Shown here one piece after another: positions 32,566 to 42,446 of a stretch of DNA of 64,000 nt. Origin of the DNA: an uncultured Selenomonadales bacterium. Lineage in GTDB: Bacteria > Bacillota > Negativicutes > DSM-1736 > Dendrosporobacteraceae. The position numbers and the translations under genes were made by a program. The number at the start of each line of letters is the position of its first letter. Positions within the stretch are counted from its first letter, which is position 1. Location of the stretch: the NCBI GenBank assembly GCA_946407015.1, contig CAMJML010000003.1, positions 186,001-250,000 of the forward strand, written 5' to 3'. Under the pieces are notes generated by a model that saw only the letters and a program-made list of their open reading frames with translations, did not search any database and was not told where the DNA came from.

Positions 32566-35500
32566 ATGCATAATTTCTGTATTGTTCCCACTAATTGTGA
32601 AAATTTTTGGCTTTTTGTCGCCAGTTTGCCAATTAAAGAAACAGATAAGAAACTCTTGCAGCAGTGCAAAGTTGCGAAAGTTCAAATTGATACAAAACGA
32701 AATGGCTGGCAGGTCTTTTTAAATACACCAAAACATTTACCGGAAACTTTACTGACTTTAGCAGCCCGCCAATTATGCAGCAATTGCGGCATTCAGGAAG
32801 TTCGATTTATTCAAAATCTTAAGGCTCTTGACTCTTATCTTGAGTCCGAGTGGTCCGATTTTGTGATTCAGATTTCAAATGACAATCCAACGGTTAAATA
32901 CCTATTAAGTAATGCAAAAAAAACTTTTGATGGTCAAAAGCTGATTATTGAAATTGCCGGAGAGCTATCTGCAGAAATCATCGAATCTCACGGTATTATC
33001 AGGAACATCAAAAGCTTTATCTTAAAAGAATTTAATCAGATTTGTGATGTAGAATGCCTGGCCGTTCCAGATCCGCTTGTTCAAGAGGCGGAGGAAGATA
33101 TTTTTACGCCTGAATATCTTGATGCGCTAAATGAAACTCAAAAGCCAGTAAAAGCGAAAGAACAAAGCAGTCCGATTGTGTTTGGCAGAAATATTAAAGA
33201 TCAACCGCAGCCAATTAGCTCCATTCAAGACGAAGCCCGCAATATAGTCGTTGAAGGCAAGATCGTCAATGCCGAAAGCCGCGAGCTTCGTTCAGGACGA
33301 TTCTTATTAACCTTTGATATTGCGGATTCCTCTGACGGCTTAAGTGCAAAAGTTTTTTTTGATGATAAAGATAAATTTGATAAAGCCACTGCCAATATTA
33401 CCAAAGGAATGGCAGCAAAAGTCAAAGGAACAGTCCAGTTTGATAAATATGCCAATGAATTGGTGATGTTTGCCGACAGCCTGTGCCGGATTGAGATGAT
33501 GGAACGAGTAGATCAGGCTCCAGTCAAGCGCGTTGAATTACATGCTCATACTCACATGAGCAATATGGATGCTGTTGTATCTGTAAAAAGACTGATCAAT
33601 ACGGCTGCAAAATGGGGCCATCCGGCGATTGCAATTACGGATCATGGAGTTGTTCAAGCCTTTCCTGAAGCCTGTGAGGTTGCCGCTAAGGCCAAAATCA
33701 AAGTCATTTATGGTATGGAAGGATATCTGGTTAAAACAGACATTAATCAGGCAAATCATATTGTCCTGTTAGCCCAAAACACGATTGGTTTACGCAATTT
33801 ATACCGCCTTGTTTCAATATCTCATTTGAAATATTTGCATCGCACCCCACGAATTCCCAAGAAAGTATTGGCCGAGCATCGTGAAGGGTTAATTATTGGG
33901 TCAGCGTGCGAAGCAGGTGAGCTTATTCAGGCCATCGTAAATGGTGCTTCGGACGATGAGTTATTAGAAATTGCTGCCTTCTATGATTATTTGGAAATAC
34001 AGCCTATAGCCAATAACGCCTTCTTGGTACGGGAAGGCCGGGTCGCTAATGACGCTGGCTTGCGGCAGATTAATCTTAAAGTATGTGAAATAGCCGGTAA
34101 ATTACATAAGCCTGTCGTTGCAACCGGTGATGTCCATTTCCTTAATCCTGAAGATGAGGTGTTCCGGAGAATTTTAATGGCTGGCAAAGGTTTTTCCGAT
34201 GCCGACCAGCAGCCACCACTTTATTTTCGGACAACCGAAGAAATGCTGGAGGAGTTTAGTTATTTAGGAAAAGATAAGGCTTATGAAGCGGTTGTGGAAA
34301 ATCCACAACGAATAGCGGATAGGATTGAAAAGTTCAAGCCAATCCCTGACGAGCTATATTCTCCGCAAATCCCGGGCGCCGAAGAGCAAATTCGCTCCAT
34401 GTCCTACGAGCAAGCCGAATTCCTATACGGCACGCCACTGCCTGAAATCGTTGCTTCTCGTCTGAATTATGAGTTGAATGCAATTATTAATAATGGGTTT
34501 GCAGTCTTATACCTGATTGCCCATAAACTAGTTAAAAAATCATTGGACGATGGCTATTTAGTTGGTTCAAGGGGTTCCGTCGGTTCATCCTTTGTCGCAA
34601 CCATGACCAATATTACAGAAGTAAATCCACTGCCGCCACACTGGTCTTGCCCGGAATGCCGGTTCAGTGAATTCATTACGGATGGCAGTTATGGCGGCGG
34701 CTTTGATCTTCCTGATAAAAATTGTCCCCATTGTGGTATCCGCTTAAAAAAAGATGGCCATGATATTCCTTTTGCTGTGTTTATGGGATTTCATGGCGAT
34801 AAAGTACCTGATATTGATTTAAATTTTTCGGGTGATTATCAGCCTGTAGCTCATAAATATACCGAAGAGCTTTTTGGTAAAGATAATGTTTTTCGTGCGG
34901 GAACAATCGCAACAATTGCTGATAAAACCGCCTTTGGTTATGTCAAAAATTATTATGGAGACAAAGGTTTAACTGTACGTAATGCCTATATCAATAGTCT
35001 AGTTGAAGGCTGTACCGGAGTTAAGCGCACAACAGGGCAGCATCCGGGTGGAATTATGGTTGTACCACGCGATATGGATGTCCATCATTTCACCCCCATT
35101 CAGCGTCCTGCCGATGATAAAAATTCATCAACTGTTACCACTCATTTTGATTATCACTCCATCAGCAGCCGGCTAGTCAAGCTGGATATACTGGGTCATG
35201 ACGATCCGACGGTAATAAAAATGCTTGAAGACTTAACGGGGCGTGATCCCAAGACCATTCCATTCGATGATGCACAAACCATGAGCTTGTTCTCTTCCAC
35301 ACAGGCTCTCAACCTGACGCCCGATGAACTCGGCAGTACGGTGGGAACCTTCGGAATTCCAGAGTTTGGAACCAAATTTGTTCGTCAAATGCTGGATGAT
35401 ACAAAACCCAAAACCTTTAGTGAACTTGTCCGTATAAGCGGATTTTCTCATGGCACCGATGTCTGGTTAAATAATGCACAAGATCTGATTAAAGCAGGTA

Positions 35501-36231
35501 CTGCTAAATTGTCAGAAGCGATTTCGGCACGTGACGATATTATGGTTTATCTCATTCATCGCGGTGTTGATCCACAGGATGCCTTTAAGATTATGGAGGG
35601 TGTTCGTAAGGGAAAAGGAGTAAAGCCCGATGATGTTGCAAAGATGCGAGCGAAAAATGTCCCTGACTGGTACATTGAGTCCTGTCAAAAAATTAAATAC
35701 ATGTTTCCGAAAGCTCATGCTGTTGCCTATGTCATGATGGCTTTTCGAATTGCCTATTGCAAGATTCATTATCCTTTACCATTTTATGCTTCTTATTTCA
35801 GTGTAAGAGCAACTGAGTTTGATGCCGACCTCATTGTACAAGGAGAGCAGATCTTGCGTAACAAACTCATGGAATTTGAACAAAAAGGGAATTCTATGAC
35901 GGCCAAAGAGAAAAGCATGCTGACCATTATTGAGATGGCACTGGAGATGTATTTGCGAAACTTCACCTTTGCACGAGTTGATTTGAATCGTTCGGATGCA
36001 ACCAAATTTATCATTCTGGCTAATGGGTTGCTGCCTCCCCTGGCCGCCCTCCAAGGATTAGGCGATTCCGCAGCTCAAAATATTGTAACCGCACGTCAAG
36101 AGCGTCCTTTTTCATCGATTGAGGATCTTAAAGTACGGGGCAGAGCTTCAAAAACCGTAATCGACATATTGAAAGGTCATGGCTGTCTGGAAGATTTACC
36201 GGAAACTGATCAAATGATGTTATTTGCTTAA
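32566..36231 (+). CDS. polC: DNA polymerase III PolC-type alpha subunit, lacking the inserted exonuclease domain
   Basis: 1221 residues from ATG 32566, with AAAGAGG upstream. The replicative polymerase has, in order, an N-terminal region, an OB domain (about 205-315), a PHP domain (about 320-560), the polymerase palm and fingers with VGSRGSVGSS (about 666), a zinc site CPECR...CPHCG, and PDIDLNFSGDYQ with the catalytic aspartates (about 748-757). PolC proteins of Bacillus are about 1430-1440 residues because a DnaQ-like 3'-5' exonuclease is inserted in PHP after the YGLE segment. Here VIYGMEGYLV runs on through TDINQANHIVLLAQN with no DxE exonuclease motif, so the domain is absent. The nine PHP metal ligand positions are all retained (H326, H328, D335, H360, E385, H398, C448, D522, H524). 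Confidence 0.95.
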   Translation: MHNFCIVPTNCENFWLFVASLPIKETDKKLLQQCKVAKVQIDTKRNGWQVFLNTPKHLPETLLTLAARQLCSNCGIQEVRFIQNLKALDSYLESEWSDFVIQISNDNPTVKYLLSNAKKTFDGQKLIIEIAGELSAEIIESHGIIRNIKSFILKEFNQICDVECLAVPDPLVQEAEEDIFTPEYLDALNETQKPVKAKEQSSPIVFGRNIKDQPQPISSIQDEARNIVVEGKIVNAESRELRSGRFLLTFDIADSSDGLSAKVFFDDKDKFDKATANITKGMAAKVKGTVQFDKYANELVMFADSLCRIEMMERVDQAPVKRVELHAHTHMSNMDAVVSVKRLINTAAKWGHPAIAITDHGVVQAFPEACEVAAKAKIKVIYGMEGYLVKTDINQANHIVLLAQNTIGLRNLYRLVSISHLKYLHRTPRIPKKVLAEHREGLIIGSACEAGELIQAIVNGASDDELLEIAAFYDYLEIQPIANNAFLVREGRVANDAGLRQINLKVCEIAGKLHKPVVATGDVHFLNPEDEVFRRILMAGKGFSDADQQPPLYFRTTEEMLEEFSYLGKDKAYEAVVENPQRIADRIEKFKPIPDELYSPQIPGAEEQIRSMSYEQAEFLYGTPLPEIVASRLNYELNAIINNGFAVLYLIAHKLVKKSLDDGYLVGSRGSVGSSFVATMTNITEVNPLPPHWSCPECRFSEFITDGSYGGGFDLPDKNCPHCGIRLKKDGHDIPFAVFMGFHGDKVPDIDLNFSGDYQPVAHKYTEELFGKDNVFRAGTIATIADKTAFGYVKNYYGDKGLTVRNAYINSLVEGCTGVKRTTGQHPGGIMVVPRDMDVHHFTPIQRPADDKNSSTVTTHFDYHSISSRLVKLDILGHDDPTVIKMLEDLTGRDPKTIPFDDAQTMSLFSSTQALNLTPDELGSTVGTFGIPEFGTKFVRQMLDDTKPKTFSELVRISGFSHGTDVWLNNAQDLIKAGTAKLSEAISARDDIMVYLIHRGVDPQDAFKIMEGVRKGKGVKPDDVAKMRAKNVPDWYIESCQKIKYMFPKAHAVAYVMMAFRIAYCKIHYPLPFYASYFSVRATEFDADLIVQGEQILRNKLMEFEQKGNSMTAKEKSMLTIIEMALEMYLRNFTFARVDLNRSDATKFIILANGLLPPLAALQGLGDSAAQNIVTARQERPFSSIEDLKVRGRASKTVIDILKGHGCLEDLPETDQMMLFA

Positions 36232-36252
36232 CTCCGGATTTTTAGTTTAATG

Positions 36253-36281
36253 TTGTAAAAAATACCATACGGTGGTATAAT
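36253..36281 (+). promoter_or_regulatory. Promoter of the rimP-nusA-infB operon
   Basis: TTGTAA (36253-36258), a 17-bp spacer, and a consensus TATAAT (36276-36281) with an upstream TGG forming an extended -10. ATACCA (36262-36267) and TGGTAT (36273-36278) form an inverted repeat overlapping the -10 region. Confidence 0.75.
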
Positions 36282-36309
36282 AATGTCAGTTGTTATAAAT
36301 GACTTGTGC

Positions 36310-36345
36310 AAAGAGTGGGTAAAAAACCCACTCTTTCATCTTATT
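36310..36345 (+). terminator. Hairpin between polC and rimP, terminator or NusA-type attenuator
   Basis: An 11-bp perfect stem AAAGAGTGGGT (36310-36320) with ACCCACTCTTT (36326-36336), an A5 loop and a poor U-tract (CATCTTATTC). It can end polC transcripts, but it also lies in the leader of the promoter at 36253-36281, so it may be an attenuator for rimP-nusA. Confidence 0.6.
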
Positions 36346-36435
36346 CTGTCATGTTATCCTGCCAAATATAGGGTATAAGCATACACTTTGTTAGGCAACA
36401 ATAAGAAAGAAAAGATTATTGGTAGGAGGTGCGAA

Positions 36436-36891
36436 ATGTCAAATCGCATTGAAGAATTGGTTGAAAAATTGGTCACCGAAATGCTGACAGATACAAGTAT
36501 TGAGCTTGTTGATGTGGAATACGTAAAAGAAAGAGACTGGTATTTGCGTGTTTTTCTGGATAAGGATGGCGGCATTGAAATAGAAGATTGCCAGTGGCTC
36601 AGTGAACAGCTTGAGGAAAGACTAGACCAGCTTGATCCGATTAAAGAAAGCTATTATCTGGAAGTTTCTTCTCCTGGTCTTGACCGTGCATTAAAGAAAG
36701 ATAAAGACTTTAGCCGCCATATTGGCGATATGATTGAAATTAATACATATGCTCCGATTGATGGCCAAAAAGTAATTGTCGGCAAGCTCAAAGGGCTCGT
36801 TAACAATCAAATCCAGCTTGATGTAGACGGTACTGAACTGGAAGTTCCCAGGGACAAAGCCGCCCAGGTTCGATTACACCTGGAGTTTTAG
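36436..36891 (+). CDS. rimP: Ribosome maturation factor RimP
   Basis: 151 residues from ATG 36436, with TAGGAGGT seven bases ahead. RimP helps assemble the 30S subunit. Signature sequences are IELVDVEYVKERDWYLRVFLDKDGGI and SSPGLDRALKK. It is the first gene of the classic rimP-nusA-ylxR-ylxQ-infB operon, followed after 27 bp by nusA. Length and order are standard. Confidence 0.96.
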   Translation: MSNRIEELVEKLVTEMLTDTSIELVDVEYVKERDWYLRVFLDKDGGIEIEDCQWLSEQLEERLDQLDPIKESYYLEVSSPGLDRALKKDKDFSRHIGDMIEINTYAPIDGQKVIVGKLKGLVNNQIQLDVDGTELEVPRDKAAQVRLHLEF

Positions 36892-36918
36892 AATAACAAT
36901 TGAATAGGGGGAATTAAA

Positions 36919-37962
36919 GTGAACGCAGAATTTATGCAAGCGTTTGAACAACTTGGTAGGGAAAAGGGGATTGCTCCTGAAATACTGTTCGATGCAATCG
37001 AAGCGGCCCTGATTTCAGCTTATAAGCGAAATTTTGGGTCAGCGCAGAATGTACGGGTTTCGCTTGACCGCAACACGGGGGAAATCCATGTTTTTGCTCG
37101 CAAGAATATTGTCGAAGCCGTAACTGACTCTCGCCTGGAAATGGACCTGCCAGATGCTCAACTATTAGACCGGCGTTACGAATTAGGTGATGTTGTCGAA
37201 GTTGAAGTCACACCAAAAGATTTTGGACGGATTGCTGCCCAGACAGCAAAGCAAGTTGTTGTCCAACGGATTAGAGAAGCCGAACGCGGGATCATTTATG
37301 AGGAATTTTCTAATCGTGAAAGCGATATTCTAACCGGTATTGTTCAGCGAATTGAACAAAAAAATGTTTTTATTGACCTGGGCAAAGCAGAAGCTATTTT
37401 AGCTCCTTCTGAGCAAATTGCCGGCGAACATTATCGGCATGGGGACCGCTTAAAAACCTATATCATTGAAGTGAAAAAGACCACCAAAGGACCTCAGATT
37501 TTAGTTTCCCGCACCCATCCAGGACTATTAAAACGTCTCTTTGAATTAGAGGTTCCGGAAATTCATGATGGAATTGTTGAAATCAAATCGGTGGCACGTG
37601 AACCAGGTTTACGTTCTAAAATTGCCGTTTATTCCCGTGATGAAAATGTAGATCCGGTAGGTTCCTGTGTCGGCCATAAAGGTATGCGTGTTCAAACCAT
37701 TGTGGATGAACTGCGCGGCGAAAAAATTGATATTGTCAAATGGAATGCCGATCCTACCAAGTATATTGCAAATGCATTAAGTCCGGCAAAAGTTATTTCT
37801 GTTGATGTCAATGAAGCTGAAAAACTTTCAAAAGTCGTCGTTCCAGACTATCAACTATCCTTAGCGATTGGTAAAGAAGGGCAAAATGCCCGCTTGGCAG
37901 CCAAGCTAACCGGTTGGAAAATTGATATAAAAAGCGAATCACAGGCTCAATCTGCATCATAG
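36919..37962 (+). CDS. nusA: Transcription termination/antitermination factor NusA
   Basis: 347 residues, GTG start with AGGGGG ahead. It contains the N-terminal RNA-polymerase-binding domain, an S1 domain ([19 protein letters not shown]) and two KH domains, ending with [24 protein letters not shown]. As in most Firmicutes there is no acidic C-terminal repeat of the E. coli type. NusA modulates pausing and hairpin-dependent termination and often controls its own operon. Confidence 0.97.
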   Translation: MNAEFMQAFEQLGREKGIAPEILFDAIEAALISAYKRNFGSAQNVRVSLDRNTGEIHVFARKNIVEAVTDSRLEMDLPDAQLLDRRYELGDVVEVEVTPKDFGRIAAQTAKQVVVQRIREAERGIIYEEFSNRESDILTGIVQRIEQKNVFIDLGKAEAILAPSEQIAGEHYRHGDRLKTYIIEVKKTTKGPQILVSRTHPGLLKRLFELEVPEIHDGIVEIKSVAREPGLRSKIAVYSRDENVDPVGSCVGHKGMRVQTIVDELRGEKIDIVKWNADPTKYIANALSPAKVISVDVNEAEKLSKVVVPDYQLSLAIGKEGQNARLAAKLTGWKIDIKSESQAQSAS

Positions 37963-37974
37963 GGAGGAATCATA

Positions 37975-38241
37975 GTGCTTCAAAAGAAAATTCCTCAACG
38001 TATGTGTGTTGGGTGCCAACAAATGAAGAACAAAAAGGAACTTCTACGAATTGTGCGAACACCAGAAGGTGACATTATTCTTGATGCAACCGGAAAAAAA
38101 GCCGGCCGAGGCGCTTATGTCTGCCGCGATGAGCAATGTTTTACAAAAGCTTTCAAGGAAAAACGGCTGGAAAAAGCTCTTAAACAGGCTGTAGACGCCT
38201 CGGTTTATGATCAACTACGGTCGGGGATTACGTCGTCATGA
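37975..38241 (+). CDS. rnpM: YlxR family RNase P modulator (RnpM)
   Basis: 88 residues, GTG start after GGGAGG. YlxR proteins begin with KIPQRMCVGCQ, continue with LLRIVRT, and have GRGAYVCRDEQCFTKA. In B. subtilis this family binds RNase P RNA and modulates its activity. It sits between nusA and ylxQ as in most Firmicutes. Confidence 0.93.
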   Translation: MLQKKIPQRMCVGCQQMKNKKELLRIVRTPEGDIILDATGKKAGRGAYVCRDEQCFTKAFKEKRLEKALKQAVDASVYDQLRSGITSS

Positions 38242-38543
38242 ACGAGCATGCTATATTATCACTACTTGGATTAGCACAAAAAGCAGGCAAAATTTCATCT
38301 GGCGAATTGTCAGTGGAAAAATCCGTTAAATCAGGAAAAGCCAAATTAATGATTATTGCGTCGGATTCTTCCGATGCAACCAAAAAAAAATATCGTGACA
38401 TGTCCCAATATTATCAAGTGCCACTATACGAAGTTTTTACAAAGCAGCAGTTAGGCAGCTGTATCGGAAAAGAATATCGAGCTGCACTTACAATTGTAGA
38501 ACAAGGTTTCAGCAACGCTATAATCAAAGCCTTATTACAATGA
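38238..38543 (+). CDS. ylxQ: YlxQ, L7Ae-family RNA-binding protein
   Basis: 101 residues, start overlapping the rnpM stop by ATGA. It has the compact L7Ae/L30e fold of kink-turn-binding proteins: [15 protein letters not shown] and the [18 protein letters not shown] segment. The biological role is unclear; position in the infB operon and family suggest ribosome or RNA contact. Confidence 0.9.
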   Translation: MNEHAILSLLGLAQKAGKISSGELSVEKSVKSGKAKLMIIASDSSDATKKKYRDMSQYYQVPLYEVFTKQQLGSCIGKEYRAALTIVEQGFSNAIIKALLQ

Positions 38544-38580
38544 TAATGTTACGGGAGAGAAGAAAATTGGGGGTGGATCA

Positions 38581-41109
38581 ATGTCCAAATATAGAGTCTA
38601 TGAGTTGGCAAAAGAATTCAATACAACAAGCAAAGTAATTCTTGATATTTTGGCCCGTAACAACGTGACGGCTAAAAATCATATGAGTAATGTAGGAGAG
38701 GAGGCTAAGTCTGTGATTAACAGAACATTTGCCCATAAAATAGAAGCCTCTGAACCTATCGCGCCGGAAACAAAACCAAATCCTGTGCCTAATCCGAAGG
38801 TTGTCGAACGTACCCCGGTAAGAGATGTTCCTTCAAATCATCAGCCTGCTCGTGAAAACAGATCGCAATCAGGACCAAATCAACATCAGCGTCCTCACCA
38901 GCAAGGATTTAATAGACAAAATCCTACAGCGAATAACCAGCAACATTCCGCTAATCGTACAAACACTCAACAACGTCCCGGATTTAATCCGCGCAATAAC
39001 CAAGCAGCATCAGGCAACCCACAATCGAACATGAGACCAAACAGACCGGCAAATGCTGGAACAAATTCTTCTCAGCAACGTTTTAATAATAATAACAACA
39101 ATAATCAACGTCCGCCATTCCAACGCAATGATCAGCCGCGTACCGACCAGCAACGGTCCCAGCCAGCTTCCAACACCTCTTTCCAAAATCGTTCTCAGGG
39201 AACTCAGCAGTCAAGACCCAATCCTAATAACAATTTTGCGAAAAAGCCTCAAGGACCGAATCGAAACCAGCATAATAATCGCCCTTCTTCACAAAATCGT
39301 TCTCATGCTGCCCATAATCAGCACAAGCCAGCTCCGTCAGCTAAAATTGAACCGCCAAAACCAAAAGTAATCAAATTAGGCGGCCCGATTACCGTAAAAG
39401 AATTTGCCAGTAAACTGGGTCGTGAAGTAAGTGAAGTCATAAAAAAATTAATGATGCTCGGTGTTATGGCAACGATTAATCAAGAAGTGGATATTGATAC
39501 AGCTACCATATTAGCTTCTGACTTCGGTGTAACGGTGGAAGAACTGCCACCAGAAGAAGACCCGACAGAAATTCCTGAAATTGTGGATGATCCGTCGACC
39601 CTTATTGCCAGATCTCCTGTTGTCACGGTTATGGGACATGTCGATCATGGTAAAACTTCTCTTCTGGATTCTATTCGCAAAACCCATGTAACACAGCAGG
39701 AAGCCGGAGGTATTACCCAGCATATTGGTGCTTATCAGGTTATTAACCAAGGCCGTAAAATTGTATTCCTCGATACGCCCGGCCATGAAGCCTTTACCGC
39801 TATGCGTGCCCGCGGTGCACAAGTTACCGATATCGCAATCCTGGTTGTAGCCGCTGATGATGGAGTCATGCCACAAACGATTGAAGCAATTAATCATGCA
39901 AAATCGGCAAAAGTTCCCATTATTGTCGCTATCAATAAAATGGACCGTGAAGGGGCAAACCCAGACCGGGTTAAACAACAATTATCTGATTATGGGCTGG
40001 TTGCGGAAGAATGGGGCGGAGAGACGATTATGGTCCCTGTGTCAGCCCACAAAAAGACGGGTATTAACGAACTTTTAGAAATGGTCGTTTTAGTGGCAGA
40101 AATGCAAGAACTGAAAGCTAATCCGAATCGGGCAGCGCAAGGCACCATTGTTGAGGCACAATTAGACAAAGGACGCGGTCCGGTTGCAACCGTTCTGATT
40201 CAAAAAGGTACACTCCAGATTGGCGATTCTATTATTGCCGGAACAGCTTACGGAAAAGTACGGGCCATGGTGAATGACCGCGGTGAAAAAGTAAAAAAAG
40301 CCGGTCCTTCAACACCTGTTGAAGTATTAGGGCTGTCCGATGTTCCTGCAGCCGGCGATGTACTTGTTGCGGTTGACGAAAAAACAGCCAAAGCTGTTGC
40401 GGAAAAGCGTGTTGCTAAAAAACGTACAGAAGAAATGGCTCATTCACAAAAAGTATCTCTTGACGACTTATTTAAGCAAATACAAGAAGGTAATATTAAG
40501 GATTTAAATATTGTAATTAAAGCGGATGTTCAGGGTTCAATTGAAGCCATTCGCCAGGCTATGCTGAATTTGAATACCAATAAGGAAGTCCGGGTCAATA
40601 TCGTGCATGCCGGCGTTGGTGCCATTAATGAATCAGACGTTATGCTATCATCAGCAGCAAATGCACTGATTATTGGTTTTAATGTCCGTCCTGATGCCAA
40701 TGCACGCAAATTAGCCGATACGGAAAAAATTGATATTAGAACCTATCGCGTTATTTACGAGGCCATTAATGATGTTGAAGCAGCGATGACTGGAATGCTG
40801 GCACCTGAATACAAAGAAGTGGCTCAAGGTCGTGTCGAAATCAGGCAAGTGTTTAGTTTCTCAAAAGGTATTGTTGCCGGCTCTTATGTCTTAGAAGGCA
40901 AGATAACCAATTCATCCAAAATTCGAATTGTCCGCAATGGCATTGTTGTTCACGAAGGAGAATTGGAATCTTTGCGACGCTTTAAAGATGACGTCAAAGA
41001 AGTTGCCGCCGGCTATGAGTGTGGTATCACTATCGACAAATTCCGTGATATTAAAGAAGGCGATATCATTGAAGCTTATACAATGGAAGAAGTAAAAAGA
41101 AGTAGCTAA
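38581..41109 (+). CDS. infB: Translation initiation factor IF-2
   Basis: 842 residues. The N-terminal domain (1-55) is followed by a long linker at about 60-255, remarkably rich in Asn, Gln, Arg, Pro and Ser, including seven consecutive asparagines at 169-175. An IF-2 N2 domain follows ([19 protein letters not shown]), then the G domain: [10 protein letters not shown] at 352-361, [12 protein letters not shown], and the switch sequences. The C-terminal domains that bind fMet-tRNA complete the protein. The length and the linker are within the range seen in Firmicutes, but the composition is unusual. AGAGAGGGGGTGG region precedes the ATG. Confidence 0.96.
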   Translation: MSKYRVYELAKEFNTTSKVILDILARNNVTAKNHMSNVGEEAKSVINRTFAHKIEASEPIAPETKPNPVPNPKVVERTPVRDVPSNHQPARENRSQSGPNQHQRPHQQGFNRQNPTANNQQHSANRTNTQQRPGFNPRNNQAASGNPQSNMRPNRPANAGTNSSQQRFNNNNNNNQRPPFQRNDQPRTDQQRSQPASNTSFQNRSQGTQQSRPNPNNNFAKKPQGPNRNQHNNRPSSQNRSHAAHNQHKPAPSAKIEPPKPKVIKLGGPITVKEFASKLGREVSEVIKKLMMLGVMATINQEVDIDTATILASDFGVTVEELPPEEDPTEIPEIVDDPSTLIARSPVVTVMGHVDHGKTSLLDSIRKTHVTQQEAGGITQHIGAYQVINQGRKIVFLDTPGHEAFTAMRARGAQVTDIAILVVAADDGVMPQTIEAINHAKSAKVPIIVAINKMDREGANPDRVKQQLSDYGLVAEEWGGETIMVPVSAHKKTGINELLEMVVLVAEMQELKANPNRAAQGTIVEAQLDKGRGPVATVLIQKGTLQIGDSIIAGTAYGKVRAMVNDRGEKVKKAGPSTPVEVLGLSDVPAAGDVLVAVDEKTAKAVAEKRVAKKRTEEMAHSQKVSLDDLFKQIQEGNIKDLNIVIKADVQGSIEAIRQAMLNLNTNKEVRVNIVHAGVGAINESDVMLSSAANALIIGFNVRPDANARKLADTEKIDIRTYRVIYEAINDVEAAMTGMLAPEYKEVAQGRVEIRQVFSFSKGIVAGSYVLEGKITNSSKIRIVRNGIVVHEGELESLRRFKDDVKEVAAGYECGITIDKFRDIKEGDIIEAYTMEEVKRSS

Positions 41110-41131
41110 AATATTGAACGGAGGGGTTATC

Positions 41132-41488
41132 GTGGGACAACTCCGAGTTGAAAAAGTTCAGGAGTTTATTAAACAGGAAGTCAGCAAAATTATTTTAAAT
41201 GAATTAAAAGACCCGCGGATTGGTTTTGTTACGGTCACTCAAGTCGATGTAACCGGAGATTTGCGCAGTGCCAAAATATTTGTTAGTTTAATGGGCAACG
41301 ATGATCAGAAAGCCGCTACTTGGACAGCTTTGCAAAATTCCTTAGGTTTTATCCGTAGTGAAGTTGGCAAACGAATCCGTCTGCGCATGACACCAGAGCT
41401 GACTTTTCAATTAGATCAATCTTTAGATTACAGTACAAAAATCCAGGAACTGTTAATTAAAATCAAAGAGGAAGAGGCCAGCCAATAA
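41132..41488 (+). CDS. rbfA: 30S ribosome-binding factor RbfA
   Basis: 118 residues from GTG 41132, with GGAGGGG correctly spaced; a TTG at 41114 lies before that site. RbfA features: RVEKVQEFIKQEVSKII, LKDPRIGFVTVTQVDVTGDLR, and VGKRIRLRMTPELTFQLD. It assists 16S rRNA maturation. The next gene starts after one base. Confidence 0.95.
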   Translation: MGQLRVEKVQEFIKQEVSKIILNELKDPRIGFVTVTQVDVTGDLRSAKIFVSLMGNDDQKAATWTALQNSLGFIRSEVGKRIRLRMTPELTFQLDQSLDYSTKIQELLIKIKEEEASQ

Positions 41489-41489
41489 C

Positions 41490-42446
41490 ATGGATATTAC
41501 GCTGGATCATGTCGCAGAACTGCTGTCGAAACATTCACATATCGTCATTACCGCTCATATTCACCCTGACGGCGATAGTTTAGGCTCAATGCTTGGCCTT
41601 GCCGGCTATTTATCTTCATTAGGCAAGAAGATTCAATTATTGCTGGATGATGAAATTCCTAGCCTTTATCATTTTTTGCCTGGCATTCATCAGATTGAAC
41701 AGCCAGACTCGCAAAAATTTAAGGCCGATCTCCTGGTTATTCTTGATGCCAGTGATATAGAACGAATTGGCAAGGTTCGGGATATCGTTGACGCACCCAT
41801 CTTAAATATTGATCATCATATCTCAAACACAAAGTTTGCCGACTATGTGTTTTTAGACAGTCAGGCAGCAGCTACCGGGGAAATTATTTTCAGGCTGTTG
41901 AAATCTCTGCAGGCTGCTGTAACTACGGATATTGCCATCTGTTTATATACGGCTATTGCTACTGATTGTGGCTTTTTCCGTTATGCAAATACTTCATCCA
42001 CAACCATGCGGTATTGTGCCGAACTCATTGATTATGGAGCTAAGCCCCATCTGATCTCCGAAGAGCTGGAAGCCAGACCGCTGGCCAATATTATCAATCT
42101 TTCTAAAATTCTTCAATCCTTGGAATTATTTGCTGAAGGAAAAATTGCAATATTAACAGTTCTTCCCGAAGTACTTGACTCGGATGACAATACAGAAGGT
42201 TTTATTAATTATCCACGTATCATTGAAGGTGTCGAAATTGCAGTGATGTTTAAATCGGCCGATCAGCATGCATGGAGAGTCAGTCTAAGATCCAAACATG
42301 TTGATGTCAGCCAAATTGCCTTACATTTTGGCGGAGGCGGGCACGCACGGGCCGCCGGCTGTACAGTTAATGGCAGTCTAGCAAACGTTAAAGCTGCTGT
42401 TTTAGCAGTAGCGATGAAACACCTGCAAGGATTATCCCATGAGTAA
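41490..42446 (+). CDS. nrnA: Bifunctional oligoribonuclease/pAp phosphatase NrnA
   Basis: 318 residues. A DHH phosphoesterase: ITAHIHPDGDSLGSMLGL, LVILDASDIERIG, the DHH motif in NIDHHISNTKFAD, and the DHHA1 domain with FGGGGHARAAGC. NrnA degrades short RNA and dephosphorylates pAp. It overlaps truB by 8 bp, as in many Firmicutes. Confidence 0.92.
   Translation: MDITLDHVAELLSKHSHIVITAHIHPDGDSLGSMLGLAGYLSSLGKKIQLLLDDEIPSLYHFLPGIHQIEQPDSQKFKADLLVILDASDIERIGKVRDIVDAPILNIDHHISNTKFADYVFLDSQAAATGEIIFRLLKSLQAAVTTDIAICLYTAIATDCGFFRYANTSSTTMRYCAELIDYGAKPHLISEELEARPLANIINLSKILQSLELFAEGKIAILTVLPEVLDSDDNTEGFINYPRIIEGVEIAVMFKSADQHAWRVSLRSKHVDVSQIALHFGGGGHARAAGCTVNGSLANVKAAVLAVAMKHLQGLSHE

Noticed and set aside
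39511-39981. 156-codon frame on the minus strand inside infB
   Set aside because: The opposite strand encodes the conserved G domain of IF-2; no independent signal or ribosome site supports it.
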